Source: an uncultured Eubacteriales bacterium
GTDB lineage: Bacteria > Bacillota_A > Clostridia > Christensenellales > Aristaeellaceae
DNA length: 9,031 nt
Reading direction: 5' to 3'
Assembly (NCBI GenBank): GCA_902803675.1
Contig: CADCQZ010000108.1
Location: forward strand, 1 to 9,031
The position numbers and the translations under genes are program-made. Below are positions 1-7,399 of this stretch, piece after piece. The notes under the pieces are model-generated. The model saw only the letters and a program-made list of their open reading frames with translations. It had not been told where the DNA came from and made no database searches. Positions within the stretch are counted from its first letter, which is position 1, and each line of letters begins with the position of its first letter.

Positions 1-230
1 AGGTGGCGCTGGGTGAAGATGGCCACGGCGGTGATATCCTCCCGGGCGATCGCGGTCTCAAAGCTGGAGATGATCTCCGCGCCGAACTGCTGACGGTATT
101 CCTGCGCGCGCTCGGGGATGATATCGCACACGTACACCTTTTCGCACAGGGGATGGTGCTGGAAGAGGGGCACGAACATCCTGGCGAATTTGCCGCAGCC
201 GATGAATGCGACGGTGATTTTCCTGTTCAT
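1..230 (-). CDS. Gfo/Idh/MocA family oxidoreductase, N-terminal part (runs off window)
   Basis: About 76 N-terminal residues of a probable NAD(P)-dependent sugar or cyclitol oxidoreductase are visible; the rest lies beyond base 1. The protein begins MNRKITVAFIGCGKFARMF, a beta strand followed by the glycine-rich dinucleotide-binding turn GCGKFA typical of the Gfo/Idh/MocA Rossmann fold. A second strand (KVYVCDIIPERAQEY) ends in an acidic residue where the cofactor ribose usually binds, and then comes the family-like stretch AIAREDITAVAIFTQRH, the equivalent of 'D..D.V.I.tp...H'. The ATG at 230 is preceded by AAAGGA about 10 bases upstream. It lies 42 bases after the histidine kinase stop with no clear terminator between, so it is probably the distal gene of the transporter operon, acting on the imported compound in the cytoplasm. 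The family is fairly sure from the Rossmann start; the substrate is unknown. Confidence 0.85.
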   Translation of the reverse strand, partial: MNRKITVAFIGCGKFARMFVPLFQHHPLCEKVYVCDIIPERAQEYRQQFGAEIISSFETAIAREDITAVAIFTQRH

Positions 231-272
231 AGGGATATGATCCTTTCTTTCCGGCCCGGACGGGGCCGCCTG

Positions 273-1985
273 TCACGTGTCCGGCGCGTCCTCCATCCGG
301 ACGGTCACCGTGGTGCCTTCATACTCCGCCGCCTCGAGAGTGACGCTGCTGCGCTCCGGGTAGATGAGGTTGAGCCGGCGCTTGATATTGATCAGCCCCA
401 GGTGCCGCCCGTTCTCGGCATGGTCGGCGTTCTCCATCAGCGCGTTGAGCTGCGCCGTCTGCTCCGCGGTCATGCCGGCGCCGTTGTCCTCCACCCGGAT
501 CGTGAGGGCGTTGTCCCCGCGGCTGACGGAGATCCTGATGTACCCGCTGCGCTGCCTGCCGATGCCGTGCCGCACCGCGTTTTCGATCAGGGGCTGCAGC
601 AGCAGGCGCAGGGTGCTGATCTCCTTGAGGTGCTCCTCCACCCAGGCGTCCAGGACCACGTCGAAGGTGATCTTGTCCTCCCGCATGGCGTTGACCAGCT
701 TCAGGTAGTTCATGCCGCTCTCCAGCTCGGCGGCCAGGGGGACCCGGTCGCACTGGTCCAGCATGGCGTAGCGGAAATACTGGTTGATGCAGATGATCGA
801 CTCCGCCAGCTCGCGCTGCCTGAGGCGCTCGGCCTGCAGGCGCAGCTGATCCATCACGTTGCAGATGAAATGGGGCCGCAATTCGTTGGTGAGGCCGTCG
901 TACAGGAGCTGCTTTTCCCTCTCGTGGGTCTCGTTCAGGCGGGCGTACATGCTCTCGAAATGCCGGGAGAGCCTCAGGATATCGTCCTCCCGGCTGTCGG
1001 TATCCTCGTCGGCCGCCGTGCCTCCGATCGTGTCCATCCGCGCCACCAGAGCGTTGAGGGCCTTCAGCTGGCGCTGGCATACGGCGCGCACCATCAGGTA
1101 TGCCAGGCCGATGATGATCAGCAGCGCGGCGGCCAGCATGAGCATCCGCCCCGAGGACAGGGAGGTCATCGAGGCGGGGATCACGCAGCACAGCGATACG
1201 CCGAGCCCGTCGGCCTGCTGCCTGATCACCGTGCATCCCCGTGCCCGGGAGACGCCCTCCGGAGCCGCGGCCGCCTCCGCGGCGAAGCGGGTGCTCGTGG
1301 CGGAGATAAGATCGCCGCCCGAGAACATCATCAGGTCATAGCCGCTCTCGCCGACGGTCTCCACAGCGGCGTCCCAGATCGCGCGGTGATCCAGCACGGT
1401 CTCCAGGACCCCGACCACGAGGCCTCCGCCGCCCACCACGGCGTAGTCGATGCACCACGTGTTTTTCTCGTTCCCGACGCTCCAGGGCCGCCCTTCGGGC
1501 AGATAGGACACCGTATAGATCTGCCGGCGGCCGGATACGTCCCTGAGGAGGGGGAGCATGTCCGCTTCCGAAGACAGGGGGATCAGCCATTCCTGGACGG
1601 GGAACAGGCTGGGATTGGTGTGCAGGACGCGCAGGGCCTTTAAGTACCGGTTGTGCATCGCCATGCTCTGCCGGAAGGGCTGCAGGTGGTCCAGGATCAG
1701 GTGGACGGTCTCGGCGTCGCCGTGTTCCCCGGACAGCATGCGGATTATGGCCGGTTCCATGGCCAGCTGGCTCGCTTCGTCCGCGCTACTCCCGACGGCG
1801 TAGACGATCTCCCGCTCCGCCGTGGCTACGATAGCGTCGGCGGCGGTGACGGCGTTGTTCCGGAGCATGCGGGTCATGGAGAAGAGCGTGTACGCCGATA
1901 TCAGGAGCAGCGGCAGGCAGAACACCAGCAGCACGCGGAGCACCAGCTTCCGCTGCAGGGTGCTTGTACGGGCTGCCTTGCTCAT
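273..1985 (-). CDS. Sensor histidine kinase, YesM/LytS-type (His_kinase + HATPase_c)
   Basis: A 570-residue membrane sensor kinase that would phosphorylate the adjacent response regulator. Visible layout: membrane segment at about 14-34; extracytoplasmic sensing region at about 35-280, Cache-like by position only; second membrane segment at about 281-301 (MLMLAAALLIIIGLAYLMV); HAMP-like linker at about 302-350; His_kinase motif LRPHFICN with candidate phospho-acceptor His372; N-box LLLQPLIENAVRHG around Glu468-Asn469; G1 box EDNGAGM at 499-505; G2-like GRHLGLINIKRRL at 526-538. This is the order found in YesM-type kinases paired with AraC-type regulators beside sugar ABC transporters. The start was chosen at the ATG preceded by AAGGAGGA; the frame stays open further upstream, but that stretch is a shadow of the regulator gene. 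The gene begins 29 bases after the regulator stop. The histidine motif differs from the usual INPHFLYN, although His, Pro, Phe and Asn are kept. Confidence 0.93.
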   Translation of the reverse strand: MSKAARTSTLQRKLVLRVLLVFCLPLLLISAYTLFSMTRMLRNNAVTAADAIVATAEREIVYAVGSSADEASQLAMEPAIIRMLSGEHGDAETVHLILDHLQPFRQSMAMHNRYLKALRVLHTNPSLFPVQEWLIPLSSEADMLPLLRDVSGRRQIYTVSYLPEGRPWSVGNEKNTWCIDYAVVGGGGLVVGVLETVLDHRAIWDAAVETVGESGYDLMMFSGGDLISATSTRFAAEAAAAPEGVSRARGCTVIRQQADGLGVSLCCVIPASMTSLSSGRMLMLAAALLIIIGLAYLMVRAVCQRQLKALNALVARMDTIGGTAADEDTDSREDDILRLSRHFESMYARLNETHEREKQLLYDGLTNELRPHFICNVMDQLRLQAERLRQRELAESIICINQYFRYAMLDQCDRVPLAAELESGMNYLKLVNAMREDKITFDVVLDAWVEEHLKEISTLRLLLQPLIENAVRHGIGRQRSGYIRISVSRGDNALTIRVEDNGAGMTAEQTAQLNALMENADHAENGRHLGLINIKRRLNLIYPERSSVTLEAAEYEGTTVTVRMEDAPDT

Positions 1986-2014
1986 GGGGCGTCCTCCTTG
2001 AAGCTTTTGACGGA

Positions 2015-3454
2015 TCAGTGCGCCTGTCCCCACATGTCGTGGTACGGCGCGGGCGCCAGGCCGTAGGCGCTCTGGAACAGGGCGTAAAAATGCTTGTTGC
2101 CCTCGAAGGCCGTCAGCCTTGCGATGTCCATGACCTTCAGGTCCGTGCTCCTGAGCAGCTCGGCCGCCAGGCGCAGGCGCGTCGAGCGCTGGTAGTCGTT
2201 GAGCCCCCGGCCCGTGTACTGGGAAAACAGGCTGCTCACGTACCCGCTGCTGATGCCGCAGATGCCCGAGAGCGCTTCCTGGTCCACGGGCCCCGACAGG
2301 CCGGCCAGGATGGACCGGCGCACCGCGCCCATCCTGAGCGGCCGGGGCAGGGGCGGCAGGTCCTTTGTCACCGCGCGGAAATGCTTCATGGCCTGCGCGG
2401 CGAAGCTGCCCTCCCGGCCGGTAAACTTCAGCGGCGGCAGGCCCTCGATGGCGAGCATCTCGTCGTAGGCGCCGCCGGGGCCCTCGGTGATGCCGCACTG
2501 CCTCAGGAAGACGCTCATTTCCCGGAGGGCGTCCCGGAAGCCTTCCTCGCTGCGCTGGTCGAAGGCCTCCATCAGGGCGGCGTGGCAGTCGGTGACGATG
2601 ATGCGCGTCAGGTCCAGCTGCTCGTAGCGGACGGGGATGCCGCTCACGCCCCGGGTTTGGGTGTACTGCAGGGCGAAGCAGGCGCGGCGGTATATCTCCC
2701 CGAGGGCCGTCTCCTTCGGGCAGCGGCTCAGGCCGGCCCGGTACGCGTCCATGCCGGCTCGGCGCAAAATGAGATCCAGCAGCCTGGCGGGGTCGCAGCC
2801 CGCTGCCGGATCGTGGGAGAACATCATGACGGCGTGGCTGTCGTCCAGCGGCCAGACGAGCGCCGTTATGCCCTGCGAGGCAAACTGGGCTTTCAGGAGG
2901 GAGACGGTCTCTTCTTCCGCTTCCGCGACGATGAAGACCTGCTCCGGGCCGGGGAAACGGTCCATGCCCAGCTTTTTGCGCACGGTCTCGAGGCTGCTCA
3001 GGTCCTCTCTGCCCTTGAGGATGCGGTTGAGCACCCGGAAGCTCAGGCGCTCCTCATCTTCCTCGGGCAGGCCCCGGCGTGCGCCGGCCAGGTCCAGCAG
3101 TGCGGCTTCCAGCTGGCTCACGGTCACGGGCTTGACCAGGAAATGGTCCGCGTGATACCGGATGGCGTCCAGGGCGAAATCGAACTGCGGATACGCGGTG
3201 ATCATGATCAGCGGGGCGTCCGCGTCCCTTTCCCGGATGTGGCGCACTACGTCGAAGCCGCTTTCGCCCATCAGGACGATATCCGCCAGCGTCAGGTCCG
3301 GCGCGTTCTCGTCGAAGAGCCGGCACGCGGAGGCGACGTCATGGGACTGCCAGATCTTAGAGGGGCGGATCCCCGCCTCGGCGAACAGCCGGATCAGGTC
3401 TTCCCTGACCTCGGCCTGATCGTCCACGATCAGCAGACTGTCCGGCCAGCCCAT
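2015..3454 (-). CDS. Response regulator, YesN-type (REC receiver + AraC-family HTH)
   Basis: A 479-residue cytoplasmic transcription regulator. Residues 1-120 form a CheY-like receiver: acidic pair Asp11-Asp12 in LLIVDDQ, probable phospho-acceptor Asp58 in PDLTLADIVLMGESG, Thr86 in MITAY and Lys108 in FLVKPV. A long middle region (about 130-375) matches no domain I recognise, as is usual for YesN-type regulators. The last 100 residues are an AraC-type double helix-turn-helix: first HTH at about 390-415 (VDQEALSGICGISSGYVSSL), second at about 440-471 (MDIARLTAFEGNKHFYALFQ, then YGLAPAPY). The ATG is preceded by GGAGG, and the gene begins 28 bases after the permease stop, so it is cotranscribed. 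The likely role is to activate the transporter promoter at 7257-7285 when phosphorylated by the downstream kinase; that target is inferred from context. The proline usual in the MPG(M/L)xG turn after the phospho-acceptor is missing (LMGESG). Confidence 0.94.
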   Translation of the reverse strand: MGWPDSLLIVDDQAEVREDLIRLFAEAGIRPSKIWQSHDVASACRLFDENAPDLTLADIVLMGESGFDVVRHIRERDADAPLIMITAYPQFDFALDAIRYHADHFLVKPVTVSQLEAALLDLAGARRGLPEEDEERLSFRVLNRILKGREDLSSLETVRKKLGMDRFPGPEQVFIVAEAEEETVSLLKAQFASQGITALVWPLDDSHAVMMFSHDPAAGCDPARLLDLILRRAGMDAYRAGLSRCPKETALGEIYRRACFALQYTQTRGVSGIPVRYEQLDLTRIIVTDCHAALMEAFDQRSEEGFRDALREMSVFLRQCGITEGPGGAYDEMLAIEGLPPLKFTGREGSFAAQAMKHFRAVTKDLPPLPRPLRMGAVRRSILAGLSGPVDQEALSGICGISSGYVSSLFSQYTGRGLNDYQRSTRLRLAAELLRSTDLKVMDIARLTAFEGNKHFYALFQSAYGLAPAPYHDMWGQAH

Positions 3455-3482
3455 TTCTCCGCCTCCTTTCCCTTTGCGTTCG

Positions 3483-4418
3483 TCAGCCCTTGACGGAGCC
3501 CACCATCAGGCCCTTGACGAAATACTTCTGCAGGAAGGGATACACGCAGATGATCGGCACGGTGGTGATCACCATCGTGGCCATCTGCAGCGTCAGGGAG
3601 GACACGGGGCCCCGGGCCATCGCCAGTTCCTCCGGGCTCATCAGGTTCGGGTCCGCCGCGACCACGTCCAGGTACTGCTGGCTCATCAGCATTTTGGCGA
3701 ACTTGAAGCTGAGCACCACGGTGTTCGACTCGTGCTTGGTGTACATCATGCAGTCGTAATAAGCGTTCCACTGGGTCACGGCGTCGAACAGCAGGATGCA
3801 GGCGAACACGGGCATGGCCACGGGGATGAGGATGCGGAAGAAATAGATCATCTCGTTGGCGCCGTCGATCTTCGCGCTCTCCTCCAGGTCGGAGGGGATG
3901 CCCCGGAAATAGGTCAGGAACACCATGCAGTTGAACATGTTGAACGCCATCGGGATCAGGTACGCCAGGAACGAGTCGTACAGCCCCAGGTTTTTGATGT
4001 TGAGGTAATTGGGGATCAGGCCGGCGTTGAAATACATGCAGATGAAGCCGCACACCGTGAGCGTTCTCCTGAATTTCAGGTCGTTATGGCTCAGGGCGTA
4101 GGCGAAGCCGCCGGTGACAAAGGACGAGATCAGGCAGCCCAGCACCGTGCGCAGCACGGAGTTGCGCGCCGCGATCAGGAATTCCTGGTCCCCGAACACC
4201 CGCTTGAAGCTGTCCAGGGAAATGACCCGCGGCCAGAAAAAACTGATGCCGTTCCATGTAAGGTCCGAGCCGTCGGAGAAGGCCAGCACGATGGAGTGCC
4301 AGAAGGGGATCAGCAGCAGCAGGGACAGGAAGATCAGCACGATGTCCAGGACGATATCGAAAACGGTGATCTTCGTTTTTTTCAGCCACCGGAAAAGCGG
4401 GGCGGTCTTTTCGCTCAT
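3483..4418 (-). CDS. Carbohydrate ABC transporter permease, LplC/YtcP (UgpE-type)
   Basis: A 311-residue inner subunit of a binding-protein-dependent importer, expected to pair with the permease encoded just upstream. It has six likely membrane segments, starting at about 18-40 (ITVFDIVLDIVLIFLSLLLL). The cytoplasmic EAA loop that contacts the ATPase is at about 179-199 (EESAKIDGANEMIYFFRILIP). The C-terminal KYFVKGLMVGSVKG is the characteristic ending of LplC/YtcP permeases. The start ATG shares its A with the stop codon of the upstream gene (TGATG), which suggests translational coupling; GGAGGG lies about 9 bases upstream. The reading frame stays open further upstream, but that part is a shadow of the first permease gene. 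No ATPase gene is present, as is common for this family, which borrows a shared MsmK-type ATPase encoded elsewhere. The substrate is probably an oligosaccharide or sugar derivative. Confidence 0.95.
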   Translation of the reverse strand: MSEKTAPLFRWLKKTKITVFDIVLDIVLIFLSLLLLIPFWHSIVLAFSDGSDLTWNGISFFWPRVISLDSFKRVFGDQEFLIAARNSVLRTVLGCLISSFVTGGFAYALSHNDLKFRRTLTVCGFICMYFNAGLIPNYLNIKNLGLYDSFLAYLIPMAFNMFNCMVFLTYFRGIPSDLEESAKIDGANEMIYFFRILIPVAMPVFACILLFDAVTQWNAYYDCMMYTKHESNTVVLSFKFAKMLMSQQYLDVVAADPNLMSPEELAMARGPVSSLTLQMATMVITTVPIICVYPFLQKYFVKGLMVGSVKG

Positions 4419-5392
4419 CAAAACAATCCCTCCCCCGACAGTTTGTCGACCACCTTGTTGGCGGTCACCACCAGAATGAGCATGATCACCGACTCGATCA
4501 GGCCCAGGGCGGTGGCGTAGCTGAAGCGCCCCAGAGTGACGCCCGTGCGCAGGATGTAGGTGGACAGGATGTCGCTGCGGGCGGCGTTGAGCGGGTTGTA
4601 CAGCAGGTAGCTCAGGTCGAAGCTCGCGCCGTTCACGATGGAGCCGATGCGCATGATCAGCAGCATCAGGATCGTGGGCTTGAGCCCCGGCAGCGTGATG
4701 TACAGCATCTTCTGGAAGCGGTTGGCGCCGTCGATGGTGGCGGCCTCGAACTGCTCCATCGGGATCGCCGTCAGCGCCGAGAAGTAGATGATGGAATTCC
4801 ACCCCAGGGTCTTCCACAGGTCCGTGAACACGGCCACCCACCAGAAGGCGTTTTTCTCCCCCAGGAACAGGTACGGCTGATCAAGCAGGCCCAGCCGGAT
4901 GAGCAGGCTGTTCACCAGGCCGTTGTTGGACAGGATGTTGCTCAGGATCAGCGCCACCACCGAATAGGCGACGAAGTGGGGGAAATAGCTGATGGTCTGG
5001 ATGGTGCGCTTGAGCTTGGCGGACTGCACCTCGTTGAGCAGGATGGCGAACACGATCGGCGCGGGGAAGCACACCGCCAGCTTGAGCAGGGAGATCCCCA
5101 GGGTGTTGACGATCGCGGGGACCAGGGTGGTGTCCCGGGCCAGCTCCTTGAACCATTTGAACCATGGATCCGCCCAGGCGCTGCCCCACACGCCGCTCTG
5201 CTTGCCGCGGAGCTTGAAATCCTTGAAGGCGATCTGCAGGCTCAGGATGGGGGAGAACTTCAGGAAGATCATGAACGCCAGCGCCGGCAGCACGAAGATC
5301 CACAGGTAGCGCTGCCGCCAGAACTGGCGGCCGAAGATCTTCAGCCGCTCCAGGGGCGTCTTCCTGGTCAGGCGGTTTGATGCGGTGGTCAT
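4418..5392 (-). CDS. Carbohydrate ABC transporter permease, LplB-type
   Basis: A 324-residue membrane permease, partner of the downstream LplC-type subunit. After a basic N-terminal tail the first membrane segment is at about 30-50 (LWIFVLPALAFMIFLKFSPI), followed by the family-typical 'sLqIAFKDFKLR' stretch. Further membrane segments fall near 95-118, 138-155, 183-205, 240-262 and 294-312. The EAA loop is at about 213-236 (EQFEAATIDGANRFQKML, then TLPGLKP). The order of binding protein, LplB and LplC is the standard arrangement of polysaccharide/oligosaccharide importers in Bacillota. The ATG is preceded by AAAGGAAGA. It sits 112 bases after the binding-protein stop, behind a hairpin terminator that should lower permease expression relative to the binding protein. 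Confidence 0.95.
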   Translation of the reverse strand: MTTASNRLTRKTPLERLKIFGRQFWRQRYLWIFVLPALAFMIFLKFSPILSLQIAFKDFKLRGKQSGVWGSAWADPWFKWFKELARDTTLVPAIVNTLGISLLKLAVCFPAPIVFAILLNEVQSAKLKRTIQTISYFPHFVAYSVVALILSNILSNNGLVNSLLIRLGLLDQPYLFLGEKNAFWWVAVFTDLWKTLGWNSIIYFSALTAIPMEQFEAATIDGANRFQKMLYITLPGLKPTILMLLIMRIGSIVNGASFDLSYLLYNPLNAARSDILSTYILRTGVTLGRFSYATALGLIESVIMLILVVTANKVVDKLSGEGLF

Positions 5393-5459
5393 AGGCCATC
5401 TTCCTTTCGGGCCGGTGGAGGGAAAAGCCGGTCACGCCGCGCGGACCGGATCCATAAGG

Positions 5460-5492
5460 AAAAAGCGGGACCGTGCCCGAAGGCACGGTCCC
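5460..5492 (-). terminator. Intrinsic terminator/attenuator between binding-protein and permease genes
   Basis: Read on the minus strand, a perfect 11-bp stem GGGACCGTGCC / GGCACGGTCCC closes a TTCG loop in a C-TTCG-G context, the extra-stable tetraloop. GC and then a run of five T follow, 13 bases past the binding-protein stop codon. The permease genes continue in the same direction and I see no promoter between them. It therefore probably acts as a partial terminator or 3'-end stabiliser that gives excess binding-protein mRNA. A second dyad (CCGGT at 5428-5432, ACCGG at 5445-5449, enclosing palindromic CCGCGCGG) lies just beyond it, without a T-run. Confidence 0.8.
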
Positions 5493-5504
5493 ACGGGATC
5501 GTTT

Positions 5505-7175
5505 TTACCTGGCGACGGCGGCTTCCCACTTGGCGTTGAAGACCTCGTGGAGCTGGTCCGCGTACTTCCAGTAGCGCTCGGTCAGGATCGTTTCCATTTC
5601 GCCCATGCCGGCCTGCTCCATTTTGTCCAGCAGGGCTTGGTAGGCGGCCTCGAAGGCGGCGTCGTCCGCGGCCAGAACGATGTCGGGCAGCGCGTTCGCC
5701 CACACGCTCTTCAGGGTGGCCAGCAGCGCGGCCTGGTCGGAGTCGGTCAGGTTCAGCGTCAGGTTGCCGGTCTTGAAGGGATGGGCGTAGATGGCGCCCA
5801 GGGTGCAGTCATAGTCGCCCAGCAGGGTGTGCTTGCCGTTCTCGTCCACCAGGGTGGGACGGTCCCAGGCGACCTGGCCGTAGCGGCCGCGGTAGTCGGA
5901 GATCTCGTTGTTGAAGTAGCCCCACTTCTTCTGGAACTCGGCGCCGGTCATGTTGGCCTGATCCGCCAGCATGTCGGGGTTCTTCACCATGATGCCGTTG
6001 GGATCCTGGCTGTAGTCCACGGTGAAGTGCTTGCCCTCGCCCTCGAAGCCGTACAGGCAGGCGATCTGCACGTCGGGCCTCATGTAAGTGGTGATCCACT
6101 TGAGGGCCGCCAGCTTGTTTTCGCTGGCCGCGGTGATCCACATGTCGGCGGAGCCGATCTGGCTGCCGTTCCAGCACATGGCGCGGACGTCTTCGGGCTG
6201 CACGCCCTCACCCAGGGGCAGCACCTTCCAGGCGCGGTACACGGGGATGTAGTCGGCGATGTGCTGCTCCAGCGTCCAGGAGTGGCCGACGATGAAGGCC
6301 ACGTTGTTCTGCAGGGCGATCTGCTTGACGGTCTCGTCGTTGATGGAGGCGGTGAAGGTGAAGTTGTCGGCCTTCACGTAGCCCAGCCTGTACATTTCGT
6401 TCAGCCACTTCAGGCCGGCCTTGTACTCCTCGGCCTTGTAGTTGAAGGTCACGGTGCCGTCGGCCTGCGGATACACGAAGCCGGGGCCGCCCATGGAGGT
6501 GTTCATGGTCTGGCTCCAGGACAGGCCGTGCAGCGGGTCGGCGATGCCGGTGCAGGACAGGAACAGCGGGTAGTCCACGCCGTTCTCCTTGGCGATGGCG
6601 CACACCTTGGCCACGTCGTCGAGCGTGTGCACGGTGCCTTCCTCGACGCCCAGGCGCTCCACCACGCAGGGATAGTTGATGGTGAAGTTCTCGGGGGCCT
6701 TGAGGCCGGCGGGCACGGTGGCCAGCAGCGTGTCGTCGCCGTAGGTCTTGGCGTAGTAGTACAGCTTGCCATCGATGCCGTGGGCGCCCATCATGCCGTT
6801 GGGCAGGAGATCGTAGAACTCCTGATAGCCGTACTCATCGGCGATGTCGTTGAGCGGCACCACGAATTCCTCGTCCACCAGGCGGGGGATGTAGGTGCCG
6901 TTGGTGATGATGATGTCATAGTTGTCGATGTCGCCGGACACCATCATCGTGTACAGCTCCTGATGGTCGGAGGTGGTGGCGTAGCTGTACTGGATGTCCA
7001 CGCCGGCCAGATCCTCGATCCAGGAAGAGACGGGGTCATCGCCGTATTCCCAGCCCTCGTAGATCTGGGGCACGGAGCGATACACCTTCAGGACGACCTT
7101 GTCTTCGGCGGCGGCGAAGCTGCACAGGGATAGCAGCAGGACCAGCGCCAGAAGCGTTGCGAGAATGCGCTTCAT
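5505..7175 (-). CDS. Extracellular solute-binding protein of an LplA/LipO-type carbohydrate ABC transporter
   Basis: A 556-residue secreted receptor that would capture the substrate and deliver it to the two permeases downstream. A Sec signal peptide covers about residues 1-23 (MKRILATLLALVLLLSL, then CSFAAA), with probable signal peptidase I cleavage after AAA and before Glu24. Cys18 is preceded by Leu (LLSLC), which is a poor lipobox. Family 1 binding-protein features are visible: YTMMVSGDIDNYDIIITNG corresponds to the usual 'l.l.sGdlpDi', and EYKAGLKWLNEMYRLGYVK corresponds to the '..yLnklYkeGlid' block. Length and position before LplB/LplC genes fit LplA/LipO/YtcQ proteins of about 500-560 residues. 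The ATG is preceded by AGAAGGAGGAAT, a very strong ribosome site. It is the first gene of the minus-strand operon. The ligand cannot be deduced. Confidence 0.92.
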   Translation of the reverse strand: MKRILATLLALVLLLSLCSFAAAEDKVVLKVYRSVPQIYEGWEYGDDPVSSWIEDLAGVDIQYSYATTSDHQELYTMMVSGDIDNYDIIITNGTYIPRLVDEEFVVPLNDIADEYGYQEFYDLLPNGMMGAHGIDGKLYYYAKTYGDDTLLATVPAGLKAPENFTINYPCVVERLGVEEGTVHTLDDVAKVCAIAKENGVDYPLFLSCTGIADPLHGLSWSQTMNTSMGGPGFVYPQADGTVTFNYKAEEYKAGLKWLNEMYRLGYVKADNFTFTASINDETVKQIALQNNVAFIVGHSWTLEQHIADYIPVYRAWKVLPLGEGVQPEDVRAMCWNGSQIGSADMWITAASENKLAALKWITTYMRPDVQIACLYGFEGEGKHFTVDYSQDPNGIMVKNPDMLADQANMTGAEFQKKWGYFNNEISDYRGRYGQVAWDRPTLVDENGKHTLLGDYDCTLGAIYAHPFKTGNLTLNLTDSDQAALLATLKSVWANALPDIVLAADDAAFEAAYQALLDKMEQAGMGEMETILTERYWKYADQLHEVFNAKWEAAVAR

Positions 7176-7206
7176 AGGGTATTCCTCCTTCTATATGGTA
7201 GATATT

Positions 7207-7240
7207 GATCCGGATCCCGGCAGATGAGCCTGCCCGGGCA
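7207..7240 (-). other. Imperfect hairpin dyads in the 5' leader of the binding-protein mRNA
   Basis: Between the candidate promoter and the start codon lie the palindrome GATCCGGATC (7207-7216), the arms GGCAG/CTGCC (7219-7223 and 7230-7234), extended by CCC/GGG across one bulged base, and the palindrome TGCCCGGGCA (7231-7240). They could fold in the leader or serve as a protein site. No known riboswitch was recognised. Confidence 0.3.
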
Positions 7241-7256
7241 TCCTTAGTTGTATAAA

Positions 7257-7285
7257 ATTGTATCAAATCCTTCCATATTATGCAA
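7257..7285 (-). promoter_or_regulatory. Candidate promoter of the transporter operon (minus strand)
   Basis: On the minus strand, -35 TTGCAT (7285-7280), a 17-base spacer and -10 TACAAT (7262-7257), preceded by TG one base upstream (7265-7264), give an extended -10 element. The -35 matches TTGACA at only three of six positions, consistent with a promoter that needs an activator such as the operon's own AraC-type regulator. Transcription would start near 7250, leaving a leader of about 75 bases. Seen by eye only. Confidence 0.5.
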
Positions 7286-7297
7286 GTATCTATTTGT

Positions 7298-7311
7298 CGA
7301 AACGGGTTTCA
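7298..7311. promoter_or_regulatory. cre/LacI-family-like operator dyad
   Basis: CGAAACGGGTTTCA contains the inverted arms GAAAC and GTTTC around GG. It fits the catabolite-responsive element pattern TGWAANCGNTNWCA with two mismatches on either strand. It lies 12 bases upstream of the candidate -35 of the transporter operon. A CcpA or other LacI-type regulator could bind here; this is inference from pattern and position. Confidence 0.35.
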
Positions 7312-7323
7312 ATTTCGGGAATC

Positions 7324-7336
7324 CGGAAACTTTCCG
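7324..7336. repeat. Perfect 13-bp palindrome CGGAAA-C-TTTCCG (operator candidate)
   Basis: A perfect inverted repeat with six-base arms and one central C, about 39 bases upstream of the minus-strand -35. It shares the frame CGG-N3-C-N3-CCG with a second 13-bp palindrome at 7387-7399, with centres 63 bp apart. No flanking T-run, so it is unlikely to be a terminator. Confidence 0.4.
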
Positions 7337-7386
7337 TGACCGGAGGGCGACAGGCCGATCGTGACGGGCACAGGGCCTCCCGGTTT

Positions 7387-7399
7387 CGGCATCATGCCG
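7387..7399. repeat. Perfect 13-bp palindrome CGGCAT-C-ATGCCG (operator candidate)
   Basis: Six-base inverted arms around a central C, 29 bases upstream of the candidate plus-strand -35, in the same CGG-N3-C-N3-CCG form as the palindrome at 7324-7336. GTTTTC follows on the plus strand, but no plus-strand gene ends upstream, so a terminator role is unlikely. Confidence 0.4.

Noticed and set aside
253..267. Inverted repeat GGCCC/GGGCC after the histidine kinase stop, considered as a terminator
   Set aside because: Only a 5-bp stem with a 5-base loop and no T-run on the minus strand; the next gene follows directly.
3..1643. 546-codon open frame on the plus strand opposite the histidine kinase and oxidoreductase
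   Set aside because: It covers two genes and their gap on the other strand; low-complexity Gly/Ala/His/Arg composition with no domain.
1986..2498. Upstream extension of the histidine kinase frame to base 2498
   Set aside because: The extra 171 residues are Arg/Gly/Pro/Ala-rich low-complexity sequence overlapping the response regulator gene; the ATG at 1985 has a strong AAGGAGGA site and is followed by a normal membrane anchor.
1964..3493. 509-codon open frame on the plus strand opposite the response regulator
   Set aside because: Antisense shadow; the minus strand encodes clear receiver and AraC-type HTH domains.
3474..4520. 348-codon open frame on the plus strand opposite the LplC-type permease
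   Set aside because: Antisense shadow rich in Gln, His and Asp; the opposite strand has membrane segments and an EAA loop.
5385..7133. 582-codon open frame on the plus strand opposite the binding-protein gene
   Set aside because: Shadow of the real minus-strand gene in GC-rich DNA: the product is dominated by Val, Gly, His and Leu with no recognisable domain, and the opposite strand has a signal peptide, family blocks and a strong ribosome site.
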